A program made the position numbers and the translations under genes. Under the pieces are notes generated by a model, which did not search any database, was not told the DNA's origin, and saw nothing but the letters and a program-made list of their open reading frames with translations. 64,000 nt of DNA from Streptomyces poonensis (GTDB taxonomy: Bacteria > Actinomycetota > Actinomycetes > Streptomycetales > Streptomycetaceae): NCBI RefSeq assembly GCF_014650915.1, contig NZ_BMVW01000004.1, forward strand, positions 354,046 to 418,045. The letters are read 5' to 3'. Below, in pieces: positions 52,615 to 61,342 of the stretch; position 1 is the first letter of the stretch; each line of letters opens with the position of its first letter.

Positions 52615-52694
52615 CCGGCTGACCGGGGGACGGAATCCGGTCCGGTTGCGGACGAGACCCGGTGCGAACGACACCCGGCCCCCACGGGATTGGC

Positions 52695-54563
52695 TCACAT
52701 GGCCGACGGATCCTGCGGCGCCCGCCCGGACAGGACCTCCCCGTACGCCTGCATCAGGTCCGGCAGTCGCAGGGTCGACAAGTCGTCGCGGGTCGGGGTG
52801 CCGGGATAGCCCGACAGCCGCAGATCCCGGTACGCGCAGCTCTTCTCGTACAGCGTCCGCAGGAACCGCCCGTTGCCGAGCTCGTCGATCCAGCCCTGGT
52901 CGACGACGTGCCCGCTGATGGAGCGGAGCTCGTCCAGCGCCTCCTCGTCCCAGATGTCGCCGTTCTCCGCGGCCAGCACCTCGCCGATCGAGGTGAGTTC
53001 GAGGGGGCGGTACGAGGGGAAGTCGACGCGGGTGGTGAAGCGGGAGGACAGCCCGGGGTTGGCGGCCAGCAGGCGGTCCATGCCCTCCGGGTAGCCGGCC
53101 AGGATGACGACGAGGTGGTCGCGGTTGTCCTCCGCGCGCTTCAGCAGCACCTGCAGGGCCTCGTCGCCGTACGCGTCCCCCTTGCCGTACCCGGAGTTGG
53201 ACAGCGCGTACGCCTCGTCCACGAACAGGACGCCGCCGATCGCCGAGTCGATCAGCTCGTTGGCCTTCACCGCGGTCTGGCCCAGATACTCGCCCACCAG
53301 GTCGGCGCGCTGGGCCTCCACCAGGTGGTCGCCGCCCAGCAGCCCCAGTGCGTAGAAGACGCGGCCGAGGATACGGGCGACCGTCGTCTTGCCGGTGCCG
53401 GAGGGACCCGAGAAGACGAAGTGGCGCTTGGGCGGCTGGACGGGCAGCCCCTGGCCGGCCCGCAGCCGCGCCATGTTCAGCTGCGCCGAGAGCGCCTTGA
53501 CCTGGCGCTTCACCGGCTCCAGGCCCACCATCCGCTCCAGCTGCGCGAGCGCGTCCTCCAGCAGGGCCGGATCGGTGGGGCCTGTGGGCAAGGGCTGTGC
53601 CGGCGCCGCGGCGGCCTTCTCGCGCACCACCGTGTCGCCCGTCTCCGGCGGCAGACCGCCCGGCGGCGGGAGATCCGGCTCTATCTTCAGGTCGCGCTCC
53701 TCGAAGCCGAAGAGCGGGTCGACGCCGTCCGGTCCCTCCAGGAGGTCCGGCCCGCCCCCGCTCAGCGCGATCGCGGCGAGGTCGGCCGCCTCGTCGTACC
53801 CGTCCCCGTCGGCGATCGCCGCGAGCCGGGCGGAGGTGTCCATGAAGGCCGGGTCCACCCGGTGCACGGCCCGGTACAGGGGCAGCGCCGCCGCGGACCG
53901 GCCGGTGCCCTCGTGGGCGCGGGCCAGCCAGTACCGCAGCTCCTTGCGCTGCGGCTGCTCGCTGCGGCAGCGCATCAGCGCGGCCGAGAGCAACGGTTCC
54001 GCCTGGCCGTACATCTCCAGCCGGACCCGGGCCATGCCGCCGAACAGCCCGGCCTCGATGCCCAGCATCGGGTCGTTGACCAGCGGGTCGGTGTGCCGGA
54101 CCAGCTGCTCCCAGTCCTTGACGAGGTAGGCGCGGCAGGCGTGCAGGAAGCGGACCTGGGGATCGGCGTCGACGGGGGGCAGTCCCGCGAGGGCGCGGTC
54201 CAGCTCGGGGACGTGCCGGCCGTCCAGCCAGTGCGAGGCGTGGGCCAGCAGCAGGTCGCGCGGGCTCTCCAGTACCGGCTGCACCCACCAGCCCAGCCAG
54301 TACCAGGAGTTGAGGGTGCGCCGGTGGCGGGCGCGCTGCTCCCCGAAGCGGTCCCGGTGCCGGAACATTCTGAGCAGCGCGGTGGTCGTGTCCACCCGCA
54401 GGGCGTGCAGGCCGAGCCAGCCGTCGGCCATCCCGGGGTCCATCCGCACCGCGGTACGGAACTCCTCCTCCGCCTGCGGATAGGCGCCCATCGTGTAGGC
54501 GTCCACGCCTCGCACCCAGGCGAGGTCGGCGGGAGCCTCGGGGCCCCGCGTGCCGAAGTCCAT
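52695..54563 (-). CDS. TPR-AAA ATPase (CbxX/EccA family)
   Basis: 622 residues from ATG (MDFGTRGPEAPADLAW); a start up to 49 codons upstream is possible but lacks family character. An N-terminal TPR-like helical region (about 10-285) and a Pro-rich linker lead to a CbxX-type AAA domain: Walker A FSGPSGTGKTTVARILG (about 383-399), Walker B GGVLFVDEAYAL, and sensor Arg residues in FLRTLYEKSCAYRDLRLS. It resembles EccA of type VII secretion, but no other ESX gene is nearby. Partner unknown. Confidence 0.88.
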   Translation of the reverse strand: MDFGTRGPEAPADLAWVRGVDAYTMGAYPQAEEEFRTAVRMDPGMADGWLGLHALRVDTTTALLRMFRHRDRFGEQRARHRRTLNSWYWLGWWVQPVLESPRDLLLAHASHWLDGRHVPELDRALAGLPPVDADPQVRFLHACRAYLVKDWEQLVRHTDPLVNDPMLGIEAGLFGGMARVRLEMYGQAEPLLSAALMRCRSEQPQRKELRYWLARAHEGTGRSAAALPLYRAVHRVDPAFMDTSARLAAIADGDGYDEAADLAAIALSGGGPDLLEGPDGVDPLFGFEERDLKIEPDLPPPGGLPPETGDTVVREKAAAAPAQPLPTGPTDPALLEDALAQLERMVGLEPVKRQVKALSAQLNMARLRAGQGLPVQPPKRHFVFSGPSGTGKTTVARILGRVFYALGLLGGDHLVEAQRADLVGEYLGQTAVKANELIDSAIGGVLFVDEAYALSNSGYGKGDAYGDEALQVLLKRAEDNRDHLVVILAGYPEGMDRLLAANPGLSSRFTTRVDFPSYRPLELTSIGEVLAAENGDIWDEEALDELRSISGHVVDQGWIDELGNGRFLRTLYEKSCAYRDLRLSGYPGTPTRDDLSTLRLPDLMQAYGEVLSGRAPQDPSAM

Positions 54564-54854
54564 CACGTCCCCCACAAACCGTGCCCCCGTCGGTATGCCA
54601 TCGACTGTCACCGACCAGTGCCGTCGGCAGCGTTCGTCGAACCGTCGTGCTGCGGACGGGAGTTGTAACGGTGCGCTCAAGCAGCCGTCCGAAGGTCGCA
54701 CCGAGGGCATCGTACCTGCGGGGGAGTGGCCCGCCGAAGAGTGCCGCAGGGCCCGTCTTCCGAGGTGGGGGCGGACGGCGGGCGCCGTGCTCGGTGACCC
54801 AGGGTGAACGAATCGTGCCCCGGAGGCGCCGGAGAGAGGGGATGAAGGGCAGAA

Positions 54855-54892
54855 CGAAGCCCCCGATCACGGGGGAACAACCGGGGGCTTCG
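54855..54892 (-). terminator. Hairpin downstream of the P-loop kinase gene
   Basis: CGAAGCCCCCG (54855-54865) pairs with CGGGGGCTTCG (54882-54892); the loop contains a competing CGGGGG. It is placed to end the minus-strand kinase transcript. The rest of the 442-nt gap 54564-55005 shows no gene and should hold the promoter of the AAA gene. Confidence 0.75.
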
Positions 54893-55005
54893 CGTCTACG
54901 GCGGCTTCGAAAGGCCGCACATTGAGAACGTAAGTCCTGTACGGCCCCCGGGTCAAGCCGAGTTGGAGCACTGACGGAAGTTCTCACGCAAGGGCCTTCA
55001 CAAGT

Positions 55006-55827
55006 TCAGCACACCGCGGACGGCCCGTCACGGTGCGTGAGGGAGAGGGGCGCATCACTGGTCCCGGCCGGTCCCGGCAGGACCTCGTATCCCTCGGGGA
55101 ACTGTCGCACCAGAAGGCCGGCGAACGGCCGGGAGGGGTCCTCGGCGAAGTGCCGGCGCTCGGCGGCGACCCATCCCGTCCAGAAGTCCCGCTGCGCCTC
55201 CCCGTCCCGCGACCGCCCGCGCGCCCACGCCTCCTCCCGCGGCACGTCCATCCACAGCAGCTCCGCGAGATACGGCCGCAGCGCACGGCGGCCGGCGCCG
55301 ACCCCCTCGATCAGCACCACGGGTGCCGCGGGCAGCGTCCGGGCGGGCCCGAAGCCGCGCGCGTTCCAGTCGTACGGGAGATAGCGTGCGCGGCCGCCGT
55401 GGGCGAGCGGCTCGATCACCTGCTCCAGCAGTCGCCCGGTCCAGCCGAAGAGTTCCTCGTGGGTGGCGATGTCGTCCAGATGGAGCACGGGGGCGCCGTC
55501 GAGCACGGTGGACAGCCGGCCGGCGAAGGTGCTCTTCCCGGAGCCCGCGTGCCCGTCGACGCCGATCAGCCGGACAGGGCCGCAGGAGGGAGTCAGGCGG
55601 CGCAGACGGGTGGCGAGCTGGTGGATGACGGTTCCCGGGGTGGTGGGGGAGACGGTGCGGTGGCCGACTCTACCCAGGGAACCCGCGTCACCTCCGCCGC
55701 CCCCGCGGGCTGCCAGTGGTCCCGTCCAATATTGGTGTGACGCCGCGTGCGGGGTGCTGGCAGAAGTCGGGGTACGACATTCATAGTTGGCGCACAGCCG
55801 TCGCTCGAACCCCGCCGTCCGGACCAC
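55006..55827 (-). CDS. P-loop kinase (uridine kinase-like)
   Basis: Up to 273 residues. Walker A GVDGHAGSGKSTFAGRL and LHLDDIATHEELFGW, followed by YDWNARGF and VVLIEGVGAGRRALRPYLAE, match the uridine kinase/phosphoribulokinase-like family. Recognisable similarity begins about residue 66 (TVIHQLATRL). The only in-frame ATG/GTG/TTG upstream of that point is the GTG at 55827, which adds about 65 low-complexity residues and leaves 16 bp before the divergent gene start. The true start is therefore unclear. Substrate unconfirmed. Confidence 0.72.
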   Translation of the reverse strand: MVRTAGFERRLCANYECRTPTSASTPHAASHQYWTGPLAARGGGGGDAGSLGRVGHRTVSPTTPGTVIHQLATRLRRLTPSCGPVRLIGVDGHAGSGKSTFAGRLSTVLDGAPVLHLDDIATHEELFGWTGRLLEQVIEPLAHGGRARYLPYDWNARGFGPARTLPAAPVVLIEGVGAGRRALRPYLAELLWMDVPREEAWARGRSRDGEAQRDFWTGWVAAERRHFAEDPSRPFAGLLVRQFPEGYEVLPGPAGTSDAPLSLTHRDGPSAVC

Positions 55828-55843
55828 TGGGGGTCACCCACCC

Positions 55844-57238
55844 ATGAGCAGAGCTTCGCAGTTGTCCCGCAGAACCGTTCTGGCCGCGGCTGTCGCCGCG
55901 GCCGCTGGTGGAGCCGCGGGACCCGCCGCGGCCGCCGGCCGCTCCCCGCAGGACCTCGCCCTCCTCCTGGAGGCGCCGGGGCGCGGTTCGGCCGGCAGGC
56001 TCCGCGCCCCCACGGTGGACAACCGCGCCTGGACCTCGTACGACGACTGGCGCTCGGGCAGCGCGCAGGGAACGCGCGCGGTGGCGGGCGCCCGCCCCGG
56101 CCTGGTGATCGACCGGCCGGCCGGCACCACCGACTACGCCGACCCGCACACCGCCACCACCTCCGCCTGGGAGTACGCCACCTGGACGTCCCCCGCCCAC
56201 AAGCTCACCGTCCCGGCCACCGAGGTGATCGCCTCCTGGAACGCGCACACCCCGGCCGGTTCCTGGCTCCAGGCCGAGGTGCGCGGCACGTACTCCGACG
56301 GCGCCGAGACGCCCTGGTACGTGCTGGCCCGGTGGGCGGCCGGCGACCAGGACATCAAGCGCACCTCCGTCGACGGCCAGGGCGACGGCAGGAGCAGTGT
56401 CTGGACGGACACCCTCGCGATCGACGCCCCGGCCTCGGGGCTGCGGATCGCCGCGTACCGGCTGCGGCTGACCCTCTACCGGCGGCCCGGCAGTGCGCTC
56501 ACCCCCACCGTGTGGCGGATCGGCGCGATGGGCTCCGACGTCCCCGACCGCTTCACCGTCCCGGCCTCCACCCCACGGCTCGCCAAGGAGCTGGTCGTCC
56601 CGCGCTACTCGCAGGAGATCCACAAGGGGCAGTACCCCGAGTACGACAACGGTGGCGAGGCCTGGTGCAGCCCCACCTCCTCGCAGATGATCATCGAGTA
56701 CTGGGGGCGGCGGCCCACCGCGCAGGACCTGGCCTGGGTCGACCCCGCGTACGCGGACCCGCAGGTGTGCCACGCGGCCCGGTTCACCTTCGACCACCAG
56801 TACGGCGGCTGCGGGAACTGGCCCTTCAACGCCGCGTACGCCGCCACGTACAAGGACCTCGAAGCGGTGGTGACCCGGCTCGGTTCGCTCACCGACGTGG
56901 AGAAACTGATCGCGGCCGGGATCCCCGTGATCACCTCGCAGTCGTTCCTCGCCTCGGAGCTGACCGGCGCGGGCTACGGCACGGCCGGCCATCTGATGAC
57001 CGTGATCGGTTTCACCGCCGCCGGTGACGTGATCGCCAACGATCCGGCGTCGCCCAGCAACCAGGCCGTGCGCCGGGTCTACAAGCGGCGGGAATTCGAG
57101 AACATCTGGCTGAGAACCAAGCGGTACAACGCCGCCGGCAAGGTCGTCTCCGGCACGGGTGGGGTCTGCTACCTGTACTACCCGGCACGTCCCAGCGCCC
57201 GGCAGAGCAGGGCGCTGGCGGCGGTCGGTATGTGCTGA
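55844..57238 (+). CDS. Tat-exported C39-like cysteine peptidase
   Basis: 464 residues from ATG. The leader MSRASQLSRRTVLAAAVAAAAGGAAGPAAAA is a twin-arginine signal (SRRTV) with an Ala-rich hydrophobic stretch, so the protein is secreted folded. The C-terminal half (about 240-430) is a Peptidase_C39_2 domain with Gln before WCSPTSSQMIIEYWG (catalytic Cys), AGHLMTVIGF (His) and ANDPAS (Asp/Asn). An N-terminal beta-rich region may bind substrate or wall. Role unknown; wall or protein hydrolysis outside the cell. Confidence 0.87.
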   Translation: MSRASQLSRRTVLAAAVAAAAGGAAGPAAAAGRSPQDLALLLEAPGRGSAGRLRAPTVDNRAWTSYDDWRSGSAQGTRAVAGARPGLVIDRPAGTTDYADPHTATTSAWEYATWTSPAHKLTVPATEVIASWNAHTPAGSWLQAEVRGTYSDGAETPWYVLARWAAGDQDIKRTSVDGQGDGRSSVWTDTLAIDAPASGLRIAAYRLRLTLYRRPGSALTPTVWRIGAMGSDVPDRFTVPASTPRLAKELVVPRYSQEIHKGQYPEYDNGGEAWCSPTSSQMIIEYWGRRPTAQDLAWVDPAYADPQVCHAARFTFDHQYGGCGNWPFNAAYAATYKDLEAVVTRLGSLTDVEKLIAAGIPVITSQSFLASELTGAGYGTAGHLMTVIGFTAAGDVIANDPASPSNQAVRRVYKRREFENIWLRTKRYNAAGKVVSGTGGVCYLYYPARPSARQSRALAAVGMC

Positions 57239-57259
57239 CCTCCGTCGTCGCATCGACGG

Positions 57260-57290
57260 CTACGGCCCCCGGTACGACCGGGGGCCGTAG
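57260..57290 (+). terminator. Hairpin after the C39 peptidase gene
   Basis: A perfect 14-bp stem (57260-57273 with 57277-57290) with a 3-nt ACG loop, 21 nt after the stop codon. Confidence 0.88.
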
Positions 57291-57388
57291 CGTTGTGACC
57301 AACGTCTCCGCGGCAATCGCCCCATTCGGTGGCAAGGTGGACGGACGGGTGGGGGGAGTCCACCGCACGACGGGATCAGTGAGAAGCC

Positions 57389-57535
57389 ATGACCGCGACA
57401 TCCGCCACCGCCACCGGCACCCGGGCCCGCACCGGCGGCCCCAAGGACGACGGCCCCAAGATCTTCGAGCACATCATGGGCTGGACCTTCGTCGTGGTCC
57501 TGGCGATGCTGGTCACGCAGGTCGGCCTGCTGTGA
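57389..57535 (+). CDS. 48-residue single-pass membrane protein
   Basis: ATG at 57389 to TGA at 57533-57535: a Thr/Ala-rich start, then GGPKDDGPKIFEHIMGWTFV and a hydrophobic helix (about 31-48, ending LAMLVTQVGLL at the C-terminus). GAGAAG precedes the ATG. Codon use is strongly GC3-biased, like a true Streptomyces gene. It lies between a terminator and a TetR gene. I believe similar small proteins exist in other streptomycetes (FEH-MGW pattern), but the function is unknown. Confidence 0.7.
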   Translation: MTATSATATGTRARTGGPKDDGPKIFEHIMGWTFVVVLAMLVTQVGLL

Positions 57536-57677
57536 CCTGAGCGGCCGGTCCACCGGACCGGACCTCGGTGGCCGGCCTCCGGGCCGTCGGCTCTGTCGAT
57601 CTTCAGTCGAACAAACAAGTGGTACCGGTCTGCCATACTGCCGATGTCCCGCTGGCGGCTGGAGACTTGGGCCCACA

Positions 57678-58337
57678 TTGACTGACAGTCCACCACGCAC
57701 GACCGGGCGAGCGGGGACGCGCGGCACCGGCCGCTCCCTCGCCCGCCGCGCCGAACTCATAGCCATCGGGCGGAAGCTGTTCGCCGACACCTCGTACGAC
57801 GCGCTGTCGATGGACGACATCGCACGGCAGGCGCATGTCGCCAAAGGGCTGATCTACTACTACTTCAAGTCGAAGCGCGGCTATTACCTCGCGATCGTCG
57901 AGGACTCGGTGGCCGACCTCGTCACCCTCGCGGCCGGCGGCCTGGAGGCGCCGCCCGTGGAGCGGGTGCACCGGACCGTCGACGGCTATCTGCGCTACGC
58001 CGAGGGCAATCAGGAGGCGTACCGCACCATCGTCAGCGGCGGCGTCGGCTTCGACACCCAGGTCCAGGCCATCCGGGACGCGGTGCGCGAGACGATCGTC
58101 GCCACCATCGCCGAGGGGGCGTACGGCCGGCGTGACATAGGGGCGCTGCCCCGCATGGGGCTCCTCGGCTGGGTGTGCGGTGTCGAGGGCGCCACCCTCG
58201 ACTGGATCGACCGCCCCGAGCTGTCCCGCGAGGCCATGCGGGAGCTGCTGGTGAAGACGTTGGGCGGCACGATGCGCGTCATCGAGGAACTCGAACCCGC
58301 CTACCTCGCCCCGCAGCCCGCGCGTCGCGATGCTTGA
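57678..58337 (+). CDS. TetR-family transcriptional regulator
   Basis: 219 residues. N-terminal TetR HTH (about 25-70; ALSMDDIARQAHVAKGLIYYYFKSKRGYYLAIV) and a helical ligand domain with a C-terminal TetR_C pattern. Starts at a TTG (57678); no ATG or GTG suits better, and GGAG is rather far upstream. CATACT near 57634 could be the -10. It may control the 48-residue membrane protein or the chitinase region, but no operator is evident. Confidence 0.88.
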   Translation: MTDSPPRTTGRAGTRGTGRSLARRAELIAIGRKLFADTSYDALSMDDIARQAHVAKGLIYYYFKSKRGYYLAIVEDSVADLVTLAAGGLEAPPVERVHRTVDGYLRYAEGNQEAYRTIVSGGVGFDTQVQAIRDAVRETIVATIAEGAYGRRDIGALPRMGLLGWVCGVEGATLDWIDRPELSREAMRELLVKTLGGTMRVIEELEPAYLAPQPARRDA

Positions 58338-58396
58338 GCGCTGTTGATTTCTGCGCGCCGCTGATGCCCGCGCGTCGCGATGCCTGAGCGTCGCGA
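58318..58396 (+). repeat. Direct repeats GCGCGTCGCGATGCYTGAGCG at the TetR 3' end
   Basis: One copy contains the TetR stop codon (58320-58340), a second lies at about 58370-58390, and a shortened third (TCGCGATGCCTGAGCG) ends at about 58406. The duplication extends from the coding end into the gap and looks like recent slippage. Confidence 0.75.
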
Positions 58397-58425
58397 TGCC
58401 TGAGCGCGTGAGGACGCCGCATGCC

Positions 58426-58456
58426 GGGGGCGGGTCCGGATCGTGGACCCGCCCCC
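58426..58456. terminator. Bidirectional hairpin between TetR and chitinase genes
   Basis: GGGGGCGGGTCC (58426-58437) pairs with GGACCCGCCCCC (58445-58456) around a 7-nt loop, between convergent genes. Confidence 0.85.
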
Positions 58457-58480
58457 GCCCCCGGCACCGTTCCCGTGCGG

Positions 58481-59722
58481 CTAGTTGATCGCCTTGATCA
58501 GTTCACCGCCCGCGGTGTCGCCGCTCAGCTCCCAGAAGAAGGTGCCGCCCAGGCCCTGCGCGTTCTTGTAGGTCATCTTCCCCGCGATGGTCTGCGGGGT
58601 GTCGTAGCTCCACCAGTTGCTGCCGCACTTGGCGTACGCGGTGCCGCCGACCGTGCCCGTCGCCGGGCACTTCGTCTTGAGGACCTTGTAGTCCTCGATC
58701 CCGGCCTCGTACGTGCCGGCCGCCGCGCCGGTGGCCGTGCCACCGGGTGCCGACTGCGTGACCCCGGTCCAGCCGCGGCCGTAGAAGCCGATGCCCAGCA
58801 GCAGCTTCGAGGACGGGATACCGAGGCCCTTGAGCTTGGCGATCGTCGCCGAGGTGTGGTTCTGGGCCTTCGGTATACCGCTGTAGGAGGTCAGCGCGGA
58901 GTGCGGGGCCGTGGGGCCGGTCGCGTCCCAGGCGCCGAAGTAGTCGTACGTCATCGGGTTGTACCAGTCGACGTACCGGGCGGCACCCGCGTAGTCCGCC
59001 GCGTCGAGCTTGCCGCCGGCGGTGGCGTCGGCCGGGATCGCGGAGGTGATCAGGTAGTCGGCGCCGAACTTGGCGCGCAGCGCCGACAGCAGCTTCGGGT
59101 AGGCGTCCCGGCCGCTGGTGTCGCAGGTGGCGCCGCAGGAGTTCGGGTACTCCCAGTCGATGTCGATCCCGTCGAAGACGTCCGCCCACTTCGAGTTCTC
59201 GACCAGGTCGTAGCAGGACTGGGCGAAGGCCGCCGGGTTGCGGGACGCCTCGCCGAAGCCGCCCGACCAGGTCCAGCCGCCGAAGGACCACAGCACCTTG
59301 AGGCCGGGGTTCTGCTTCTTCAGCTTCCGCAGCTGGTTGAAGTTGCCCCGCAGAGGCTGGTCCCAGGTGTCGGCGACGCCGTCCACCGACTCGGTCGCGG
59401 TGTACGCCCGGTCGGTCGCCGCGTAGGCGTCGCCCATCGCGCACTTGCCGCCGGTGACGTTGCCGAAGGCGTAGTTGATGTGGGTGAGCTTCGCCGCCGA
59501 GCCGGACGTCTTGATGTTCTTGACGTAGTACTTGCGGTCGTAGGTGCCCCACTCGGTGAAGTACCCGATCACCTTGGAGCCCGCCGCGGCCCGCTGGGGC
59601 GCCTCGGCCGTGGTCCCGGCGGCGCCGGCGGTGCCCGCGCCGGCGAGCAGCCCGGCGCCGAGGGCGGCGGCGCACAGGGCGGACATCAGTGAGCGGACGA
59701 GTGAGCGGTGTGGTCTGAGCAT
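58481..59722 (-). CDS. Secreted GH18 chitinase
   Basis: 413 residues from ATG (MLRPHRSLVRSLMSALCAAALGAGLLAGAGTAGAAG), a Sec signal with cleavage near residue 34. Single GH18 barrel: SFGGWTWSG and FDGIDIDWEYP with the catalytic Glu191, then WYNPMTYDYFGAW. No carbohydrate-binding module is present. It cleaves chitin outside the cell. GGAGACAGG precedes the ATG. Position near acd and lrp genes resembles S. coelicolor chiD. The promoter holds a DasR-type element, so induction by N-acetylglucosamine signals is expected. Confidence 0.93.
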   Translation of the reverse strand: MLRPHRSLVRSLMSALCAAALGAGLLAGAGTAGAAGTTAEAPQRAAAGSKVIGYFTEWGTYDRKYYVKNIKTSGSAAKLTHINYAFGNVTGGKCAMGDAYAATDRAYTATESVDGVADTWDQPLRGNFNQLRKLKKQNPGLKVLWSFGGWTWSGGFGEASRNPAAFAQSCYDLVENSKWADVFDGIDIDWEYPNSCGATCDTSGRDAYPKLLSALRAKFGADYLITSAIPADATAGGKLDAADYAGAARYVDWYNPMTYDYFGAWDATGPTAPHSALTSYSGIPKAQNHTSATIAKLKGLGIPSSKLLLGIGFYGRGWTGVTQSAPGGTATGAAAGTYEAGIEDYKVLKTKCPATGTVGGTAYAKCGSNWWSYDTPQTIAGKMTYKNAQGLGGTFFWELSGDTAGGELIKAIN

Positions 59723-59770
59723 CCTGTCTCCGTGGGGGAGCGTGGGGGAACGTGGGGGTGTGGTGCCTGG

Positions 59771-59825
59771 ACTCGCTGTGCTGGGTTCGCTGTTTCTGGG
59801 TTCGCTGTACTGGGCTCGCTGTACT
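59771..59825. repeat. 14-15-bp tandem repeat in the chitinase leader
   Basis: About four units of CTGGGTTCGCTGTA with small changes, read on the plus strand, between the chitinase start codon and its promoter. They would be in the 5' untranslated RNA of the chitinase. Confidence 0.75.
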
Positions 59826-59866
59826 GGCCCGCCGATTGGCATGAACGCGAAAAGGCGGTCGCGTGA

Positions 59867-59896
59867 ACGGTAGAAGGACTAGACCACTTCGGTCAA
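59867..59896 (-). promoter_or_regulatory. Chitinase promoter with DasR-responsive element
   Basis: Read on the minus strand: TTGACC (59896-59891), 18-bp spacer, TACCGT (59872-59867). Between them lies AGTGGTCTAGTCCTTC (59888-59873 read on the minus strand), matching the dre consensus AGTGGTCTAGACCACT at most positions. A repressor there would block RNA polymerase. Predicted start is about 140 nt before the ATG. Confidence 0.8.
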
Positions 59897-59983
59897 TGGT
59901 GCGGACCATGACGTGAGGGCGGGCGCGCGAGTGGACGCGCGGGCGGAGGGGGGAGCGGTGACAGGTCCCGGAAGATGTGTCCT

Positions 59984-59997
59984 AATAAACGGTCGTT
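59984..59997. promoter_or_regulatory. Operator-like near-palindrome TAAACGGTCGTTAA
   Basis: Arms TAAACG and CGTTAA around GT, with one mismatch. It stands out as AT-rich in this region and lies 170 bp upstream of the acyl-CoA dehydrogenase start. TetR regulators of fatty-acid genes bind sites of this form; the binder here is not known. Confidence 0.45.
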
Positions 59998-60166
59998 AAC
60001 CGGTGACGTGCTGCTCCCAAGCGGGCATACTGCAACCGCCATGGCCGCTGACCAGCAGCTTCCGAGACCCGGAAGGGCGTTGCCGGCCAGGCCTGTGAGA
60101 CCCGGTGGCGCCTCTCATCCCGGAGCGCGTCCACCGAGAGCGCCCGACAGGGAGGAGAGCGCCGCC

Positions 60167-61342
60167 ATGCTCGACCGCGCCGTACCGCCGGTGGACCGTC
60201 AGCTGCCCACGGACGAGGCCCGGGAGCTGATCTCGCTCGTCCGTGAGATCGCCCAGCGAGAGATCGTCCCCCATACGGCCGAGGAGGAGGACGCCGGCCG
60301 CTTCCCCCGCGCACTCTTCCGCCTGCTCTCACAGTCGGGACTGCTCGGCCTGCCGTACGGCGCGGAATACGGCGGCGGTGACCAGCCGTACGAGGTCTAC
60401 CTACAGGTTCTGGAGGAGCTGGCCGCGGCCCGCCTCACCGTCGGCCTCGGCGTCAGCGTGCACTCCCTGTCCTGCTACGCGCTCGCGACCTACGGCACCA
60501 AGCAGCAGCAGGTCGAGCATCTGCCCGCGATGCTGGGCGGCGGTCTCCTCGGCGCGTACTGCCTGTCCGAGCCGTCCTCGGGCTCGGACGCCGCGTCCCT
60601 CCGTACGAAAGCGGTACGGGAAGGCGGGGGACATTGGGTGCTGAACGGCACCAAGGCCTGGATCACGCACGGCGGGATCGCCGACTTCTACACGGTCATG
60701 GCGCGCACCGGTGCCGAGGGTCCCCGGGGCATCACGGCCTTCCTGGTCCCCGGTGACGTCCCGGGGCTGAGCGCCGCGGCGCCCGAGAAGAAGATGGGGA
60801 TGAAGGGCTCGCCCACCGCGCAGGTCCACTTCGACGGGGTGCGGATCCCCGACGAGCGGCGCATCGGCGAGGAGGGGCAGGGCTTCGCGATCGCTCTGTC
60901 CGCGCTGGACTCCGGACGGCTCGGCATCGCGGCCTGCGCGATCGGCCTGGCGCAGGCGGCACTCGACGAGGCGGTCGCGTACGCCACCGGGCGGCAGCAG
61001 TTCGGGCGCCCGATCTCCGACTTCCAGGGACTGCGCTTCCTGCTGGCCGACATGGCGACGCAGATCGAGGCGGGCCGGGCCCTGTACCTGGCCGCGGCGC
61101 GGCTGCGGGACGCCGGCCTGCCGTTCTCGAAGCAGGCCGCCATGGCGAAGCTGCACTGCACCGACACGGCGATGAAGGTCACCACGGACGCCGTCCAGGT
61201 CCTCGGCGGGTACGGCTACACGGCGGACTTCCCGGTCGAGCGGTACATGCGCGAGGCCAAGGTGCTGCAGATCGTCGAGGGGACCAATCAGATCCAGCGG
61301 ATGGTCATCGCCCGTCACCTCGCGGGTCCCGACTCGCGCTGA
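60167..61342 (+). CDS. Acyl-CoA dehydrogenase
   Basis: 391 residues from ATG (MLDRAVPPVDRQLPTDEARELISLVREIAQ) with GGGAGGAG 10 nt upstream; an upstream in-frame reading is Arg/Pro-rich and rejected. Signatures GAYCLSEPSSGSDAASL, WITHGGIADF (FAD site) and C-terminal LQIVEGTNQIQRMVIARHLAG with catalytic Glu in IVEGTNQ. It oxidises short or branched acyl-CoA with FAD. The 3' end overlaps a convergent small gene by 38 bp. Confidence 0.93.
   Translation: MLDRAVPPVDRQLPTDEARELISLVREIAQREIVPHTAEEEDAGRFPRALFRLLSQSGLLGLPYGAEYGGGDQPYEVYLQVLEELAAARLTVGLGVSVHSLSCYALATYGTKQQQVEHLPAMLGGGLLGAYCLSEPSSGSDAASLRTKAVREGGGHWVLNGTKAWITHGGIADFYTVMARTGAEGPRGITAFLVPGDVPGLSAAAPEKKMGMKGSPTAQVHFDGVRIPDERRIGEEGQGFAIALSALDSGRLGIAACAIGLAQAALDEAVAYATGRQQFGRPISDFQGLRFLLADMATQIEAGRALYLAAARLRDAGLPFSKQAAMAKLHCTDTAMKVTTDAVQVLGGYGYTADFPVERYMREAKVLQIVEGTNQIQRMVIARHLAGPDSR

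Noticed and set aside
52695..54563. Type VII secretion locus
   Set aside because: Only the AAA protein resembles EccA; no EccB-E, WXG100 or mycosin gene is present.
51322..54987. 1221-codon minus-strand frame across the CNNM and AAA genes
   Set aside because: Spans three real genes out of frame and is Arg/Gly/Pro-rich; an artefact of third-position GC bias.
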